A stretch of DNA of 64,000 nucleotides from Achromobacter sp. AONIH1 (GCF_002902905.1 NZ_CP026124.1:6386001-6450000); one strand, 5' to 3'; shown: positions 1 through 9,286, counted from the stretch's first letter. Translations and numbers: made by a program. The notes: generated from the letters alone by a model not told the origin.

Positions 1-10
1 GTGTCTGGAC

Positions 11-1213
11 ATGCCCGGTAGTTCCGCCTTTTCATTCCTGCGTACCCTATGCAGCCTGCGCTGGCTCGCCATCGCGGGCCAGGCCGCCACCATCCTGCTG
101 GCCAGCAGCCTGCTGCGGCTGGACCTGCCGCTGGAACCGTTGTGGACCGGCGTGGGCGTGCTGATCGGCTTCAACCTCTACGCCATCCTGCGCCTGCGGC
201 ACAGCCGCGACCTGTCCCACGTGACGGCCTTCGCCCACCTGCTGGTCGACATGGCGGTGCTGGCCTGGATGGTGGGCTGGAGCGGCGGCATCGGCAATCC
301 GTTCGGCATGATGTTCCTGATCCTGACGGCGCTGGCCGCGCTGGCGCTGCCGCGCAACTGGGCCCTGGCCGCCGCCGTGGCCGGCATCAGCGGCTATGTG
401 CTGGCGGCCCTGTTCGGCCGGCCGCTGCAAGGCGGCATCGACGCCCACACCCTGCTGCTGTGGGGCCTGGGCGCCAACTTCCTGATTTCCGTGGTGGTGG
501 TGCTGGTGTTCTCGACCCGCATGGCGGCCGACCTGCGCGCCCGCGAGCGCGAACTGGCCCGGCTGCGCGAGCGCTTCACCCGCAATGAAGGCATCGTGGC
601 CCTGGCCACGCACGCCGCCGCGATGGCCCATGAGCTGAACACGCCGCTGGCCACCATGACCCTGCTGGCCGACGAGATCTCCGCCGAGGTCAAGGATCCC
701 GACCTGCGCGCCGACGTGGCCACGCTGAGCCAGCTGCTGGCGCTGTGCCGGGAACGCATCCGCAATCTGGCGGTCCCAACCGCTGTTGACCTGGTCCGAG
801 TGGTGGGCCAGTGGCGCCTGATCCGGCCCACCATCGACCTGCAGCGCTCGGGCAGCCTGCCGTCCAGCCTGCGGGTGGATCCGGCCATCGCCCACCTGCT
901 GCAGGCGCTGCTGAACAATGCCGCCGACGCCGGCGAAGCCGCCGGCGCGCCGCGCGTGGACCTGCATCTGGAATATGGCTACGGCGCGCTGCGGGGCGAA
1001 GTGCGGGACTACGGCCGGGGCTTCGATCCCGACCGGACCCTGCTGCCGGCCACCAGCCTGTTCAACAGCGGCAAGCCGGGCGGCCTGGGCGTGGGCCTGG
1101 CGCTGTCGCACGCCACGGTCGAACAGCTGGGCGGCGAAATGACCATGACGGCCGCCGAAGACGGGGGCACCCGCATCCGTTTCTATCTGCCTCTCGGCAC
1201 ATCCGGGACCTGA
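11..1213 (+). CDS. regB: RegB/PrrB-type redox sensor histidine kinase
   Basis: Membrane sensor kinase of the RegB/PrrB/ActS family (400 aa). It is expected to sense the redox state of the quinone pool and phosphorylate RegA. About six hydrophobic segments fill residues 15-175. The loop motif GGIGNPF at 92-98 matches the quinone-binding motif of the family. The H-box HELNTPLAT places the phospho-acceptor at His207. Cys246 (LLALCRERI) sits where RegB proteins carry the redox-active cysteine. The kinase domain has an N box (LNNAADA, 301-307), a G1 box (DYGRGF, 333-338) and a G2 box (GGLGVGLAL, 357-365). The stop lies 2 bases before regA, so the two are one operon. The ATG at 11 gives the family's normal length; anything upstream lies outside the window. 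Confidence 0.93.
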   Translation: MPGSSAFSFLRTLCSLRWLAIAGQAATILLASSLLRLDLPLEPLWTGVGVLIGFNLYAILRLRHSRDLSHVTAFAHLLVDMAVLAWMVGWSGGIGNPFGMMFLILTALAALALPRNWALAAAVAGISGYVLAALFGRPLQGGIDAHTLLLWGLGANFLISVVVVLVFSTRMAADLRARERELARLRERFTRNEGIVALATHAAAMAHELNTPLATMTLLADEISAEVKDPDLRADVATLSQLLALCRERIRNLAVPTAVDLVRVVGQWRLIRPTIDLQRSGSLPSSLRVDPAIAHLLQALLNNAADAGEAAGAPRVDLHLEYGYGALRGEVRDYGRGFDPDRTLLPATSLFNSGKPGGLGVGLALSHATVEQLGGEMTMTAAEDGGTRIRFYLPLGTSGT

Positions 1214-1215
1214 CT

Positions 1216-1767
1216 ATGAATCCTACCGACCTTGGCCTGCTGATCGACGACGACGAGCTGTATGTGCGCACCCTGCAACGCAGCCTGTCGCGCCGGGGCC
1301 TGGAAACCCGCACCGCCACCGGCATCGCCGAGGCGCTGCGCGTGGCCGAGGAGATCCGGCCGGCCTTCGCCCTGGTGGACCTGCGCCTGGGCGAGGACTC
1401 CGGCCTGACCCTGATCCGTCCCCTTCGCGCGCTGCGCGCCGACATGCGGATCCTGCTGGTCACCGGCTACGCCAGCGTGGCCACGGCGGTCGAGGCGATC
1501 AAGCGCGGCGCCGACGACTACCTGCCCAAGCCGGCCACCGCCCCCATGATCCTGCGCACCCTGGGCCTGGTGAAGCCGGAAAGCGTCGAGATCGAGGCCA
1601 CCATGACCCCGCTGCACCGGCTGGAGTGGGAACATATCCACCAGGCGCTGCACGAGACCGGGGGCAACGTCTCGGCCGCCGCCCGCCTGCTGGGCATGCA
1701 CCGGCGCTCCCTGCAGCGCAAGCTGGCCAAGAAACCGGGGCCGGAACGCGAAGTGTTGCTGGATTGA
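1216..1767 (+). CDS. regA: RegA/PrrA-type response regulator
   Basis: Partner of RegB (183 aa). The receiver domain has the acidic pocket at Asp11-13, a phospho-acceptor at Asp55 (LVDLRLGE), Thr83 and Lys105 (YLPKPA). A short proline-poor linker leads to a C-terminal Fis-type helix-turn-helix. Its recognition segment, AARLLGMHRRSLQRKLAKKP, is nearly invariant in the RegA/PrrA/ActR family and is the reason for the specific call. The family controls respiration, terminal oxidases and carbon or nitrogen fixation in response to redox. The ATG at 1216 follows the regB stop directly. The next genes downstream encode a quinol oxidase, preceded by two GCGAC/GTCGC inverted repeats, so local control of cyo by RegA is plausible but inferred. 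Confidence 0.95.
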   Translation: MNPTDLGLLIDDDELYVRTLQRSLSRRGLETRTATGIAEALRVAEEIRPAFALVDLRLGEDSGLTLIRPLRALRADMRILLVTGYASVATAVEAIKRGADDYLPKPATAPMILRTLGLVKPESVEIEATMTPLHRLEWEHIHQALHETGGNVSAAARLLGMHRRSLQRKLAKKPGPEREVLLD

Positions 1768-1777
1768 TTTGTGCAGG

Positions 1778-1794
1778 TGCGACATATCGTCGCA
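1778..1794. promoter_or_regulatory. inverted repeat TGCGAC-N5-GTCGCA, candidate RegA site 1
   Basis: A perfect 6+6 dyad with a 5-base spacer lies 10 bases after the regA stop codon. The half sites GCGAC/GTCGC resemble the GCGNC...GNCGC half sites described for RegA/PrrA. The same dyad recurs at 1877. RegA binding is an inference. Confidence 0.55.
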
Positions 1795-1876
1795 CCCGCC
1801 CACCGCCGCGACAGCCGCACCGCTCCCTGGGAAAACCCTGAATCCCGCAATATGGGGCTGGCGCCACGCAGGGCAA

Positions 1877-1893
1877 TGCGACCATTCGTCGCA
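1877..1893. promoter_or_regulatory. inverted repeat TGCGAC-N5-GTCGCA, candidate RegA site 2
   Basis: The arms are identical to those of the dyad at 1778-1794, with a different 5-base spacer (CATTC). The two dyads start 99 bases apart. This copy ends 3 bases before an Fnr-type box and about 100 bases before the chosen cyoA start. Confidence 0.55.
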
Positions 1894-1896
1894 GGC

Positions 1897-1910
1897 TTGA
1901 CTCAGATCAA
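1897..1910. promoter_or_regulatory. Fnr/Anr-type box upstream of cyoA copy 1
   Basis: TTGAC-TCAG-ATCAA matches the Fnr/Anr consensus TTGAT-N4-ATCAA at 9 of 10 fixed positions. The flanking C and G extend the symmetry. It lies 82 bases before the cyoA GTG start. In enteric bacteria Fnr represses cyo; the same role here is inferred. Confidence 0.65.
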
Positions 1911-1991
1911 GTCGATAGGATGGAGGTTGCTGCCTCGCAGCATACCATCTGCTGCGTTGCAGCATTTTCCACCTTCCATCCAAGGCTGTAC

Positions 1992-2900
1992 GTGAAACAC
2001 CCCCTCCTTGCGACCCTTACGCGCATTCTCGGCGTCGGCGCGGTCATGCTGCTTGGCGGCTGCAACATGGAAATCCTCTCCCCCAAGGGAGACATTGGCG
2101 CCCAGGAAAAGACGCTCCTGCTCACGGCCACCGGGCTCATGCTCCTCGTCGTGATTCCCGTCCTTTTCATGATCGTGGGCTTTGCCTGGAAATACCGCGC
2201 TTCCAACACCAAAGCCGTTTACCAGCCCAAGTGGGCCCACTCCACCGCCATCGAGGTCGTGGTCTGGACCGTTCCCCTGATCATCATCACCATCCTGGCC
2301 GTGCTCACCTGGCGCTCGACCCATGCGCTGGATCCGTACAAGCCCCTGGTGTCGGAACACAAGCCGGTCACCATCGAGGTGGTGTCGCTGGACTGGAAGT
2401 GGCTCTTCATCTACCCCGAATACGACATCGCCACCGTCAACGAGATCGCCTTCCCCGTGGACGTGCCGGTGAACTTCCGCATCACCTCGGCCTCGGTGAT
2501 GAACTCGTTCTTCATTCCCCAGCTCGGCAGCCAGATCTATTCGATGGCGGGCATGGAAACCAAGCTGCACCTGAACGCGCGCGAACCCGGCACCTACGCC
2601 GGCATTTCCGCCAACTACAGCGGCGGCGGCTTCTCCGGCATGCGCTTCAAGGCCATCGCCACCTCGCAGGAAGGCTTCGACGAATGGGTCAAGCAAGCCA
2701 AGGCCGCGCCCCAGGCGCTGACGCCCGAGGTCTACCAGGAGCTGACCAAGCGCAGCGAGCACAACCCGGTCGTGAAATACGCCTCGGTGCCGCCCGCCAT
2801 GTTCGATTTCATCCTGGGCAAGACCATGTCCAAGATGGCAGGCGTGGAAGACGCCACGTGCACCCCCACGTCGAATAATCTGATCGCAGGAATCAACTGA
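1992..2900 (+). CDS. cyoA: cytochrome o ubiquinol oxidase subunit II (copy 1)
   Basis: Subunit II of a bo3-type quinol oxidase (302 aa). It begins with a lipoprotein signal whose lipobox LGGC gives lipidated Cys24. Two membrane helices follow at about 41-65 and 86-106, then a periplasmic cupredoxin-like domain. The region that binds CuA in cytochrome c oxidases reads [10 protein letters not shown] and has no cysteines, which marks a quinol oxidase. I chose the GTG at 1992 because AAGG lies 6 bases upstream and it places the signal peptide at the N-terminus. The in-frame ATG at 1920 would add 24 unrelated residues and overlap the promoter region. It is the first gene of cyoABCD. Confidence 0.92.
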   Translation: MKHPLLATLTRILGVGAVMLLGGCNMEILSPKGDIGAQEKTLLLTATGLMLLVVIPVLFMIVGFAWKYRASNTKAVYQPKWAHSTAIEVVVWTVPLIIITILAVLTWRSTHALDPYKPLVSEHKPVTIEVVSLDWKWLFIYPEYDIATVNEIAFPVDVPVNFRITSASVMNSFFIPQLGSQIYSMAGMETKLHLNAREPGTYAGISANYSGGGFSGMRFKAIATSQEGFDEWVKQAKAAPQALTPEVYQELTKRSEHNPVVKYASVPPAMFDFILGKTMSKMAGVEDATCTPTSNNLIAGIN

Positions 2901-2902
2901 CA

Positions 2903-4879
2903 ATGTTCGGGAAACTCACCCTAGAGGCCATTCCGTACCATGAACCCATCGTCATGGTTACGCTGGCCGCCGTGTGCCTGGGGGGCCTCGCGCTCTTCGG
3001 CGCCATCACCTACTTCGGCAAGTGGAAGTACCTGTGGACGGAATGGCTGACCTCCGTCGACCACAAGCGCATCGGCGTGATGTACATCATCGTCGCCCTG
3101 ATCATGCTGCTGCGCGGCTTCGCCGACGCCATCATGATGCGCACCCAGCTAGCGGTGGCCTCGGCCGATTCCGCCGGCTTCCTGCCTCCGCACCACTACG
3201 ACCAGATCTTCACCGCCCACGGCGTCATCATGATCTTCTTCATGGCGATGCCCTTCATCACCGGGCTGATGAACATCGTGGTGCCGCTGCAGATCGGCGC
3301 CCGTGACGTGGCCTACCCGTTCCTGAACTCGCTGAGCTTCTGGCTGTTCGGCGCCGGCGTCGTGCTGATGATGGTCTCGCTGTTCGTGGGCGAGTTCGCC
3401 GCCACCGGCTGGCTGGCCTATCCGCCGCTGTCCGGGCTGGACTACAGCCCCAGCGTCGGAGTGGACTACTACATCTGGGCCTTGCAGATATCCGGCCTGG
3501 GGACCACGCTTTCCGGCATCAACTTCATCGTGACCATCCTGCGCATGCGCGCGCCGGGCATGAGCCTGATGAAGATGCCGATCTTCACCTGGACCTCGCT
3601 GGTCACCAACGTCCTGATCGTCGCCGCCTTCCCCGTGCTGGCCGCCACGCTGGCGCTGCTGACGATGGACCGCTACCTGGGCACGCACTTCTTCACGAAC
3701 GACATGGGCGGCAACGTCATGATGTACGTGAACCTGATCTGGATCTGGGGCCACCCCGAGGTCTACATCCTGGTGCTGCCGGCCTTCGGCGTGTACTCGG
3801 AAGTGGTCGCCACCTTCGCCCGCAAGACGCTGTTCGGCTACAAATCCATGGTTTACGCCACGGCCGCCATCGGCGTGCTGTCGTTCCTGGTCTGGCTGCA
3901 CCACTTCTTCACCATGGGCGCGGGAGCCGACGTCAATGCCTTCTTCGGCATAGCGACAATGATCATCTCGATCCCGACCGGGGCCAAGATCTTCAACTGG
4001 CTGTTCACCATCTACCGAGGCCGCCTGCGCATCACCACGCCGGTGCTGTGGACGCTGGGCTTCATGATCGTGTTCGTCATCGGCGGCATGACCGGCGTGA
4101 TGCTGGCCATCCCCGGCGTGTCGTTCGTGCTGCACAACAGCCTGTTCCTGATCGCTCACTTCCACAACACCATCATCGGCGGCGTGGTTTTCGGCTGCAT
4201 CGCCGGCATGACCTACTGGTTCCCCAAGGCCTTCGGCTTCACGCTCAACGAGCGCCTGGGCCGCTATTCGTTCTACTGCTGGTTCGTCGGCTTCTTCCTG
4301 GCCTTCATGCCCCTGTACATCCTGGGCTTCAAGGGCATGACGCGTCGCCTGAACCACTACGACAACCCCGAATGGCAACCCTACCTGCTGGTCGCCCTGG
4401 CCGGCGCCGCGCTGATCATGCTGGGCATCTGGTTCCTGCTGCAGCAAGTGTTCGTGTCGGTCCGCCAGCGCAAGCAGAACCAGGACGTGACCGGCGATCC
4501 CTGGGATGGCCGCACGCTGGAATGGGCCATCTCCTCGCCGGCTCCTTTCTACAACTTCGCCCACGTGCCGCAGGTTAACGAGCTGGACCAGTTCTGGGAA
4601 GACAAGCAAAGCGGCAAGGCCTACAAGCGCCCGGCCAAGTACGAAGACATCCACATGCCGAAGAACACCGCCGCCGGCGTATTCATCGGCGCCTTTGGCC
4701 TGGTCATGTGCTTTGCCCTGATCTGGCACATCTGGTGGCTGTCGATCGTCGGCTTCGTCGGCATGATCGGTTCGTTCATCGTTCGCGCCTATGACCGCGA
4801 CGTCGACTACTGGGTCCCGGCCGCGGAAGTCGAACGCATCGAGAACGCTCACTTTGACAAAATGCAGAAGGCCGCCTGA
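2903..4879 (+). CDS. cyoB: cytochrome o ubiquinol oxidase subunit I (copy 1)
   Basis: Catalytic heme-copper subunit (658 aa) that reduces O2 and pumps protons across the inner membrane. The metal ligands fall at the same numbers as in E. coli CyoB. His106 (FTAHGV) is the low-spin heme ligand. His284 with Tyr288 (GHPEVY) and His333/334 (HHFFTMG) bind CuB. The paired histidines of LIAHFHN serve the two hemes. The protein has about 15 hydrophobic helices and normal family length. It starts 2 bases after the cyoA stop. No heme O synthase gene (cyoE/ctaB) lies in this operon, so heme O must come from a gene elsewhere. Confidence 0.97.
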   Translation: MFGKLTLEAIPYHEPIVMVTLAAVCLGGLALFGAITYFGKWKYLWTEWLTSVDHKRIGVMYIIVALIMLLRGFADAIMMRTQLAVASADSAGFLPPHHYDQIFTAHGVIMIFFMAMPFITGLMNIVVPLQIGARDVAYPFLNSLSFWLFGAGVVLMMVSLFVGEFAATGWLAYPPLSGLDYSPSVGVDYYIWALQISGLGTTLSGINFIVTILRMRAPGMSLMKMPIFTWTSLVTNVLIVAAFPVLAATLALLTMDRYLGTHFFTNDMGGNVMMYVNLIWIWGHPEVYILVLPAFGVYSEVVATFARKTLFGYKSMVYATAAIGVLSFLVWLHHFFTMGAGADVNAFFGIATMIISIPTGAKIFNWLFTIYRGRLRITTPVLWTLGFMIVFVIGGMTGVMLAIPGVSFVLHNSLFLIAHFHNTIIGGVVFGCIAGMTYWFPKAFGFTLNERLGRYSFYCWFVGFFLAFMPLYILGFKGMTRRLNHYDNPEWQPYLLVALAGAALIMLGIWFLLQQVFVSVRQRKQNQDVTGDPWDGRTLEWAISSPAPFYNFAHVPQVNELDQFWEDKQSGKAYKRPAKYEDIHMPKNTAAGVFIGAFGLVMCFALIWHIWWLSIVGFVGMIGSFIVRAYDRDVDYWVPAAEVERIENAHFDKMQKAA

Positions 4880-4882
4880 GTC

Positions 4883-5497
4883 ATGATCCAAGCTGTTGCC
4901 ACCCACCCCCACGCGGGTCACGACGATCACGCGCACCATGACGATGGTTCCAAGACCGTATTCGGTTTCTGGGTCTATCTCATGAGCGACTTGCTCATCT
5001 TCTCGGTGCTGTTCGCCACCTTCGCCGTGCTGGCCAACGCCACGGCGGGCGGCCCCACCGGCAAGGAGCTGTTCGACCTGAAGTTCGTGCTGGTCGAGAC
5101 CCTGCTGCTGCTGTTCTCCAGCTTCACCTTCGGCATGGCGAACCTGAACGTGCACGCCAACAACAAGTCCCGCGCGATGGGCTGGTTGATGGTCACGTTC
5201 CTGTTCGGCGCGGGCTTCATCGCGATGGAAGTCTATGAATTCCATCACCTGATCACGGAAGGCGCCGGCCCGGGCCGCAGCGCGTACCTGTCGGCGTTCT
5301 TCACGCTGATCGGCACGCACGGCCTGCACGTGACCTTCGGCCTGATCTGGATCATCGTCATGATCGACATGATCCGCCGCCACGGCCTGGACTCGATCAA
5401 CAAGCGTCGCCTGGCGTGCCTGAGCCTGTTCTGGCACTTCCTGGACATCGTCTGGATCTGCGTCTTCACCTTCGTCTATCTCATGGGAGCCATCTGA
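4883..5497 (+). CDS. cyoC: cytochrome o ubiquinol oxidase subunit III (copy 1)
   Basis: Subunit III (204 aa), a membrane protein with about five helices that stabilises the oxidase. After a histidine- and aspartate-rich N-terminal tail it has the family segment [13 protein letters not shown] (about 30-42). The late helix contains [21 protein letters not shown]. It starts 3 bases after the cyoB stop, and its TGA overlaps the ATG of cyoD (ATGA), so the two are likely translationally coupled. Confidence 0.95.
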   Translation: MIQAVATHPHAGHDDHAHHDDGSKTVFGFWVYLMSDLLIFSVLFATFAVLANATAGGPTGKELFDLKFVLVETLLLLFSSFTFGMANLNVHANNKSRAMGWLMVTFLFGAGFIAMEVYEFHHLITEGAGPGRSAYLSAFFTLIGTHGLHVTFGLIWIIVMIDMIRRHGLDSINKRRLACLSLFWHFLDIVWICVFTFVYLMGAI

Positions 5498-5847
5498 TGT
5501 CGCACTCCGCTGCGGCCGCTCACGGCCACGACGACCACGCCGCCGACCACGGCACCCTGAAGTCCTACATCACCGGGTTCGTGCTGTCGCTGCTCCTCAC
5601 CTTCGGCTCCTTCGGCCTGGTGATGCACGGCGCGCTGTCGCACACCGTCACCATCATCGGCGTGGTGGCGCTGTGCGTGCTCCAGCTGCTGGTGCAGCTG
5701 GTGTACTTCCTGCACATGGGCGCCTCCAAGTCCGCCCGCGACAACCTGGCCACGTTCCTGTTCACCGTGATGATCATCGCCATCATCGTCGGCGGTTCGG
5801 CCTGGGTGCTGTACAACATGAACGTCAACATGGGCCACGCGATGTAA
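5497..5847 (+). CDS. cyoD: cytochrome o ubiquinol oxidase subunit IV (copy 1)
   Basis: Small subunit IV (116 aa) with a histidine-rich cytoplasmic tail (HGHDDHAADHG) and three membrane helices. The motif QLVYFLHMG in the second helix is typical of CyoD. The start is the ATG that shares its A with the cyoC stop codon. It is the last gene of the operon, and a strong rho-independent terminator begins 35 bases after its stop. Confidence 0.94.
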   Translation: MSHSAAAAHGHDDHAADHGTLKSYITGFVLSLLLTFGSFGLVMHGALSHTVTIIGVVALCVLQLLVQLVYFLHMGASKSARDNLATFLFTVMIIAIIVGGSAWVLYNMNVNMGHAM

Positions 5848-5882
5848 ATCGCGTCCCGTGCCGCGCTTGCGCGGACAGCGTA

Positions 5883-5916
5883 AAAAAAGCGGATGCCTGA
5901 CGGCATCCGCTTTTTT
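5883..5916 (+). terminator. rho-independent terminator after cyoD copy 1
   Basis: The hairpin has arms GCGGATGCC and GGCATCCGC, a TGAC loop, an A-run before and six T after. The symmetric A/T flanks extend the stem to 15 bp. It closes cyoABCD and could also work in the reverse direction. Confidence 0.93.
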
Positions 5917-6121
5917 CTTGCGCCGCCGCTGCGCAACGGCGGGGTTCGCACGGGCAATCGCCGTCGGACCGGGCAAGCGGGGCGGCGAGCGGGGGTCTAT
6001 CAGCTTCCGCCGAAATCCCGGGAAAGATAATCCTCGTTTCCACCAAGTTGTGTCAGCGCCCGGGAGGTTCAAGAATCCTGCCCACGAATCCGAGGCAAGC
6101 CGAACCGGGGAGAACTTGCAC

Positions 6122-7540
6122 ATGCGTATCGAGCGCGTCACGCGGCGTCGTTTCGTCGTGGGGGCCATGGCCGCGACGCTGCCATGGATCAATCCGGGGC
6201 TCAGGCAGGGCAGGCTATCGTTCATGCGCGACGCCCATGCCTGGGTACAGGTGGCCGCGCTGGCGCTGAGCGCCATTTCGGCTTTCTCCAGGGGCGGCGA
6301 CGGCGGGCTCGGCGCCTACCTGGCCAACATCAAGCAATTGTCGGAAGAAAACATCCGCCTGACCCGCGAAGTGCTGCTACGCGTCGCGGAAATCCAGGCC
6401 AAGCTGGCGGAGCTGCCCGAACGGATGCGGCGGATTTTCGTGGAGGTCCAGGGCTATCAGCTGGCCCAGCAGACGCAGACCGCGCTGAACCTGCTGCAGG
6501 CCGTGGAAGAATCGTACAAGCAGCGAGGCAAGCTGCGCGACGTGGACCGCCGCAGCTGCGAGCAGATCCTGCAGACCTGCGCCAACCTGACCGGCGCGCG
6601 CGCGGCCGCCTATGGCGTGGGCGGCACCGCAGCATCCTGCATCGCCGTCATCGGCGCGGTCGACGCCCGCGCGCACTGGTTCCTGGGCCGACAGGCGGAC
6701 TTCCGCCGCTGGGTCGCCATCGCCTACCTGCCCTGGTTCGACGCCATCCTGGGTGACAGCGAGTTCAGCCTCTACCGCTCTCTGATCGACGAGGGCACGC
6801 TGCTGACCAACATGGGCGCGACCGCGCTGAACGGTCTGCCGGCCGCGCAGCGACAGGCCATGACAGCGCAATGGCAAGCCATCATCGCCAACGGGCCGGG
6901 CTCGGCCTCGCAGGAATTCGTCCTGGCTTGCGGCACCTATGGCAAACAGACCGGTACCAAGCGTGGCAAGTGCATCGAGTCCGTCTGCGATCCACGCATG
7001 GTATCCCGCGACCTGGAGATCAACTCGGCGCTTGGCCGCATCCTGGAAGCCAGCCGCATGGCGGAACCGGAACTGGCGGAATTGCCACCGCCTGCGTCGA
7101 ACCGACTGGCGCCAAAAGCGACAATGGGCGCCGCGCCCGCCTTGGGCGACGCATCGGTGTTGGCGAGGCACAAGGACTTTTGCTATTGCGGCAGCTACGC
7201 CGCCGATCCCATCTACACCCCAGACCGGGCATCTGGCCTGGTCGGGACATTGCGCTCATACCAGGACGAGAACCAGATGCCGCAGCTTGCCCTGGACCGC
7301 GGCTGGAAAGCGGCGACGCCCGCCCACTGCGGCATCGCGGTGAACGGCGGCGAAACCACGGAGGCGGGACAGGCGGCGGCGGTGCAGCGCCAGTTCAAAT
7401 CCGTGGAGGATGCGCTCGGCCGATTCGATGGCAACGAACTGGCAAGCTACAACGCCCAGCGCGCGCTGGTGTTCACGACCTACAAGCTGCTCGACGCCAC
7501 GCGTGCGAGCCGCAACGCCTTCGCGCGGGCGGTCGCATGA
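6122..7540 (+). CDS. hypothetical exported protein with Tat-like signal
   Basis: I recognise no family (472 aa). Residues 1-25 look like a twin-arginine signal (TRRRFVVGAMAATLPW, arginines at 8-10). A predicted helical, coiled-coil-like region follows at about 65-140, rich in Glu, Lys and Gln. The middle contains several cysteines, including CGTYGKQTGTKRGKC and FCYCGSY. I chose the ATG at 6122 because it begins the Tat-like signal. Longer in-frame starts run back into the cyo terminator. Its stop overlaps the start of the next gene (ATGA), so the pair is one transcription unit. No enzymatic motif is visible. The protein is probably periplasmic or surface located and works with the next gene product. 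Confidence 0.72.
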   Translation: MRIERVTRRRFVVGAMAATLPWINPGLRQGRLSFMRDAHAWVQVAALALSAISAFSRGGDGGLGAYLANIKQLSEENIRLTREVLLRVAEIQAKLAELPERMRRIFVEVQGYQLAQQTQTALNLLQAVEESYKQRGKLRDVDRRSCEQILQTCANLTGARAAAYGVGGTAASCIAVIGAVDARAHWFLGRQADFRRWVAIAYLPWFDAILGDSEFSLYRSLIDEGTLLTNMGATALNGLPAAQRQAMTAQWQAIIANGPGSASQEFVLACGTYGKQTGTKRGKCIESVCDPRMVSRDLEINSALGRILEASRMAEPELAELPPPASNRLAPKATMGAAPALGDASVLARHKDFCYCGSYAADPIYTPDRASGLVGTLRSYQDENQMPQLALDRGWKAATPAHCGIAVNGGETTEAGQAAAVQRQFKSVEDALGRFDGNELASYNAQRALVFTTYKLLDATRASRNAFARAVA

Positions 7541-8646
7541 AGGCCCTCGCCCTCACACTCGCGCTGGTCGTGGCGGCCGCCGGCATGCATGCGGACAGCC
7601 ATGCCCAGGATGGCAAGTCGCCGTCCGATCTGACGGTGCTGATCCCAAGCAAGACCTGGAGCGCGGCGGCCGTGCCCCGCTCGCCCAGCGAAGTGGCCGA
7701 CGCCTGGTCCGGCGCCATCGACGGCATCGCCTGGTGGGTCAATCTCTACGGCGAGCAGGCGGTGCGCAAGCAGATCGATGTGCTGCTACGCGAATCGGTC
7801 GCCGACGCCAGGAAACTCATCGAATGGACTGGCGACGGCGCACTGGTCGAAGTACGGCTGATCGAGCGTTCCCACCCCGACAGCCCCTTCAAGGCCGTGG
7901 GCATCCTGGGCGACCGGCTGTGGCTGGCCGGTACCGGCACCCGTCCCGAGGACGCGCTCTACGACTACTGGTCGCGCCCGAGCCTGCGGCCCGGCGTGCC
8001 CGACAGCTGGTCGGTGCACCCGCTGGGCGAGACCTATTTCTGGATCAAATTGGAGGGCGACAAACCGGTGATCGCGGCGGTGGAGCGCGGCCTGGCGCGA
8101 GATCTGGACGCCAGGCTGCGCGACGATTTCGGCCGCTATGCGGCGGACCATGCCCGGCGCAGCTGGAACGCGCGCACGCGCTGGGAGAACGTGGCCGTAG
8201 CCACCAAGAAGCGGCTGGCGGACACATTCGCGCGCAAGGCGGTGGACTCGGCCATGCTGGAAATCCGCGCCTCCCAGGAACGCGTCGCCAAGGCCGACGC
8301 CGAGTTGCAGCGCGCCTTGCAGCGCGAACGACGCGCCGCCTCGGCGCTGCAGACTGTCCGGCTGCTACAAGGCGTGCTGACCGTCGTGCAACTGGCGCAG
8401 GAAGTCCGGACCATCATCGACGAACCCCTTCCACAACTGAGCAACGCCTCCACGGCAGCGGCCGTGATCAACGTGACCGAAACCGTCTACAAGGACAGCA
8501 CGGTCCAGAAGGCCACCATGATGGCCACGTTCTCCGGCAGTCTGGCCGATCTGCAGAAATACCTCAACCTGCTTGGCGCGCAGGCGGCCAAGGCTGGCGC
8601 ACCCGCATCCGTGAACCAATCGCTGCAGATTCCAAAGCCACAGTGA
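7537..8646 (+). CDS. hypothetical secreted protein, coiled-coil C-terminus
   Basis: I recognise no family (369 aa). A Sec signal peptide (ALALTLALVVAAAGMHA) ends near residue 20-24. The N-terminal half is tryptophan-rich (WSGAIDGIAWWVNLYG). Residues about 225-275 form a charged, alanine-rich stretch (AKADAELQRALQRERR) that looks like a coiled coil. The ATG overlaps the stop of the upstream Tat-like gene by 4 bases, so the two are coupled. Both proteins are exported and have long helical segments, which suggests they form a complex outside the cytoplasm. This is inference only. Confidence 0.7.
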   Translation: MKALALTLALVVAAAGMHADSHAQDGKSPSDLTVLIPSKTWSAAAVPRSPSEVADAWSGAIDGIAWWVNLYGEQAVRKQIDVLLRESVADARKLIEWTGDGALVEVRLIERSHPDSPFKAVGILGDRLWLAGTGTRPEDALYDYWSRPSLRPGVPDSWSVHPLGETYFWIKLEGDKPVIAAVERGLARDLDARLRDDFGRYAADHARRSWNARTRWENVAVATKKRLADTFARKAVDSAMLEIRASQERVAKADAELQRALQRERRAASALQTVRLLQGVLTVVQLAQEVRTIIDEPLPQLSNASTAAAVINVTETVYKDSTVQKATMMATFSGSLADLQKYLNLLGAQAAKAGAPASVNQSLQIPKPQ

Positions 8647-8647
8647 G

Positions 8648-8670
8648 CACGAGCGCGGCGCGGGCTCGTG
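8648..8670 (+). terminator. hairpin directly after the exported-pair operon
   Basis: Perfect 7-bp arms CACGAGC and GCTCGTG enclose a 9-base loop and start 2 bases after the stop codon. No T-run follows, so it may be a weak terminator or a 3'-end stabiliser. Confidence 0.35.
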
Positions 8671-8823
8671 GCCGCGTCCGCGCGCCGCTTGTCCGGATCG
8701 TTGTCCGGAACCTGGCGCTTGCCGCTATGCTGGCGCCGACGCCTCGCGGCTGGCGACGATGGAATGTCCTCGAGCCGCCGCCCCGGCCCGCTCCCTACCG
8801 CCGCACCTGGAACACAAGCAAAC

Positions 8824-9252
8824 ATGACTACCATGGGCCACACGCTCACCAGCGCCATCTTCGTCATTCTCGGCCTCTGGCATCTGTACTGGGCAGCCGG
8901 CGGCAAGCTGGCGCACGGCGCCGCGATTCCGACGCGCCAGGACGGCTCGCCGCTGTTCCGCCCATCGGCCGCGGGCACCGCCGCTGTGGGAACGGCGCTG
9001 CTGGCCTGCGCCGCGCTGGTCGCCTTCAACGCGGGGCTGCTGCCCGCCATCGGCGCCGCGCGCTGGACGCGCTGGGCCGGCGCCGCGCTGGCACTGGGCC
9101 TGCTGGTCCGCGCCATCGGCGACTTCGGCTATGTGGGATTCTTCAAGCGCAAGGGCGGCAACCCCTTCGCGCGCCTGGACACGCGCGTCTATTCACCGCT
9201 GTGCCTGCTGCTGGCCGCCGGCACGCTGGCCGCGTCCTGGCCACTGGCCTGA
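8824..9252 (+). CDS. DUF3995 domain membrane protein
   Basis: Small integral membrane protein (142 aa) of the DUF3995 type. It has four hydrophobic helices and the family signature WHLYWAAGG in the first helix, followed by GDFGYVGFFKRK between helices three and four. Its function is unknown. The ATG at 8824 starts just before the first helix. A second ATG three codons on is an equally good choice, and upstream in-frame starts add a basic, unrelated stretch. It appears to be a single-gene unit. Confidence 0.72.
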   Translation: MTTMGHTLTSAIFVILGLWHLYWAAGGKLAHGAAIPTRQDGSPLFRPSAAGTAAVGTALLACAALVAFNAGLLPAIGAARWTRWAGAALALGLLVRAIGDFGYVGFFKRKGGNPFARLDTRVYSPLCLLLAAGTLAASWPLA

Positions 9253-9286
9253 TGACGCCGCCCGGCCCGGCGACGCAAGATCGATT

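Noticed and set aside
1992..2900. Cytochrome c oxidase subunit II (CuA type)
   Set aside because: The CuA-binding cysteines are absent ([10 protein letters not shown]), so a quinol oxidase CyoA is the correct call. The same holds for 56202-57248.
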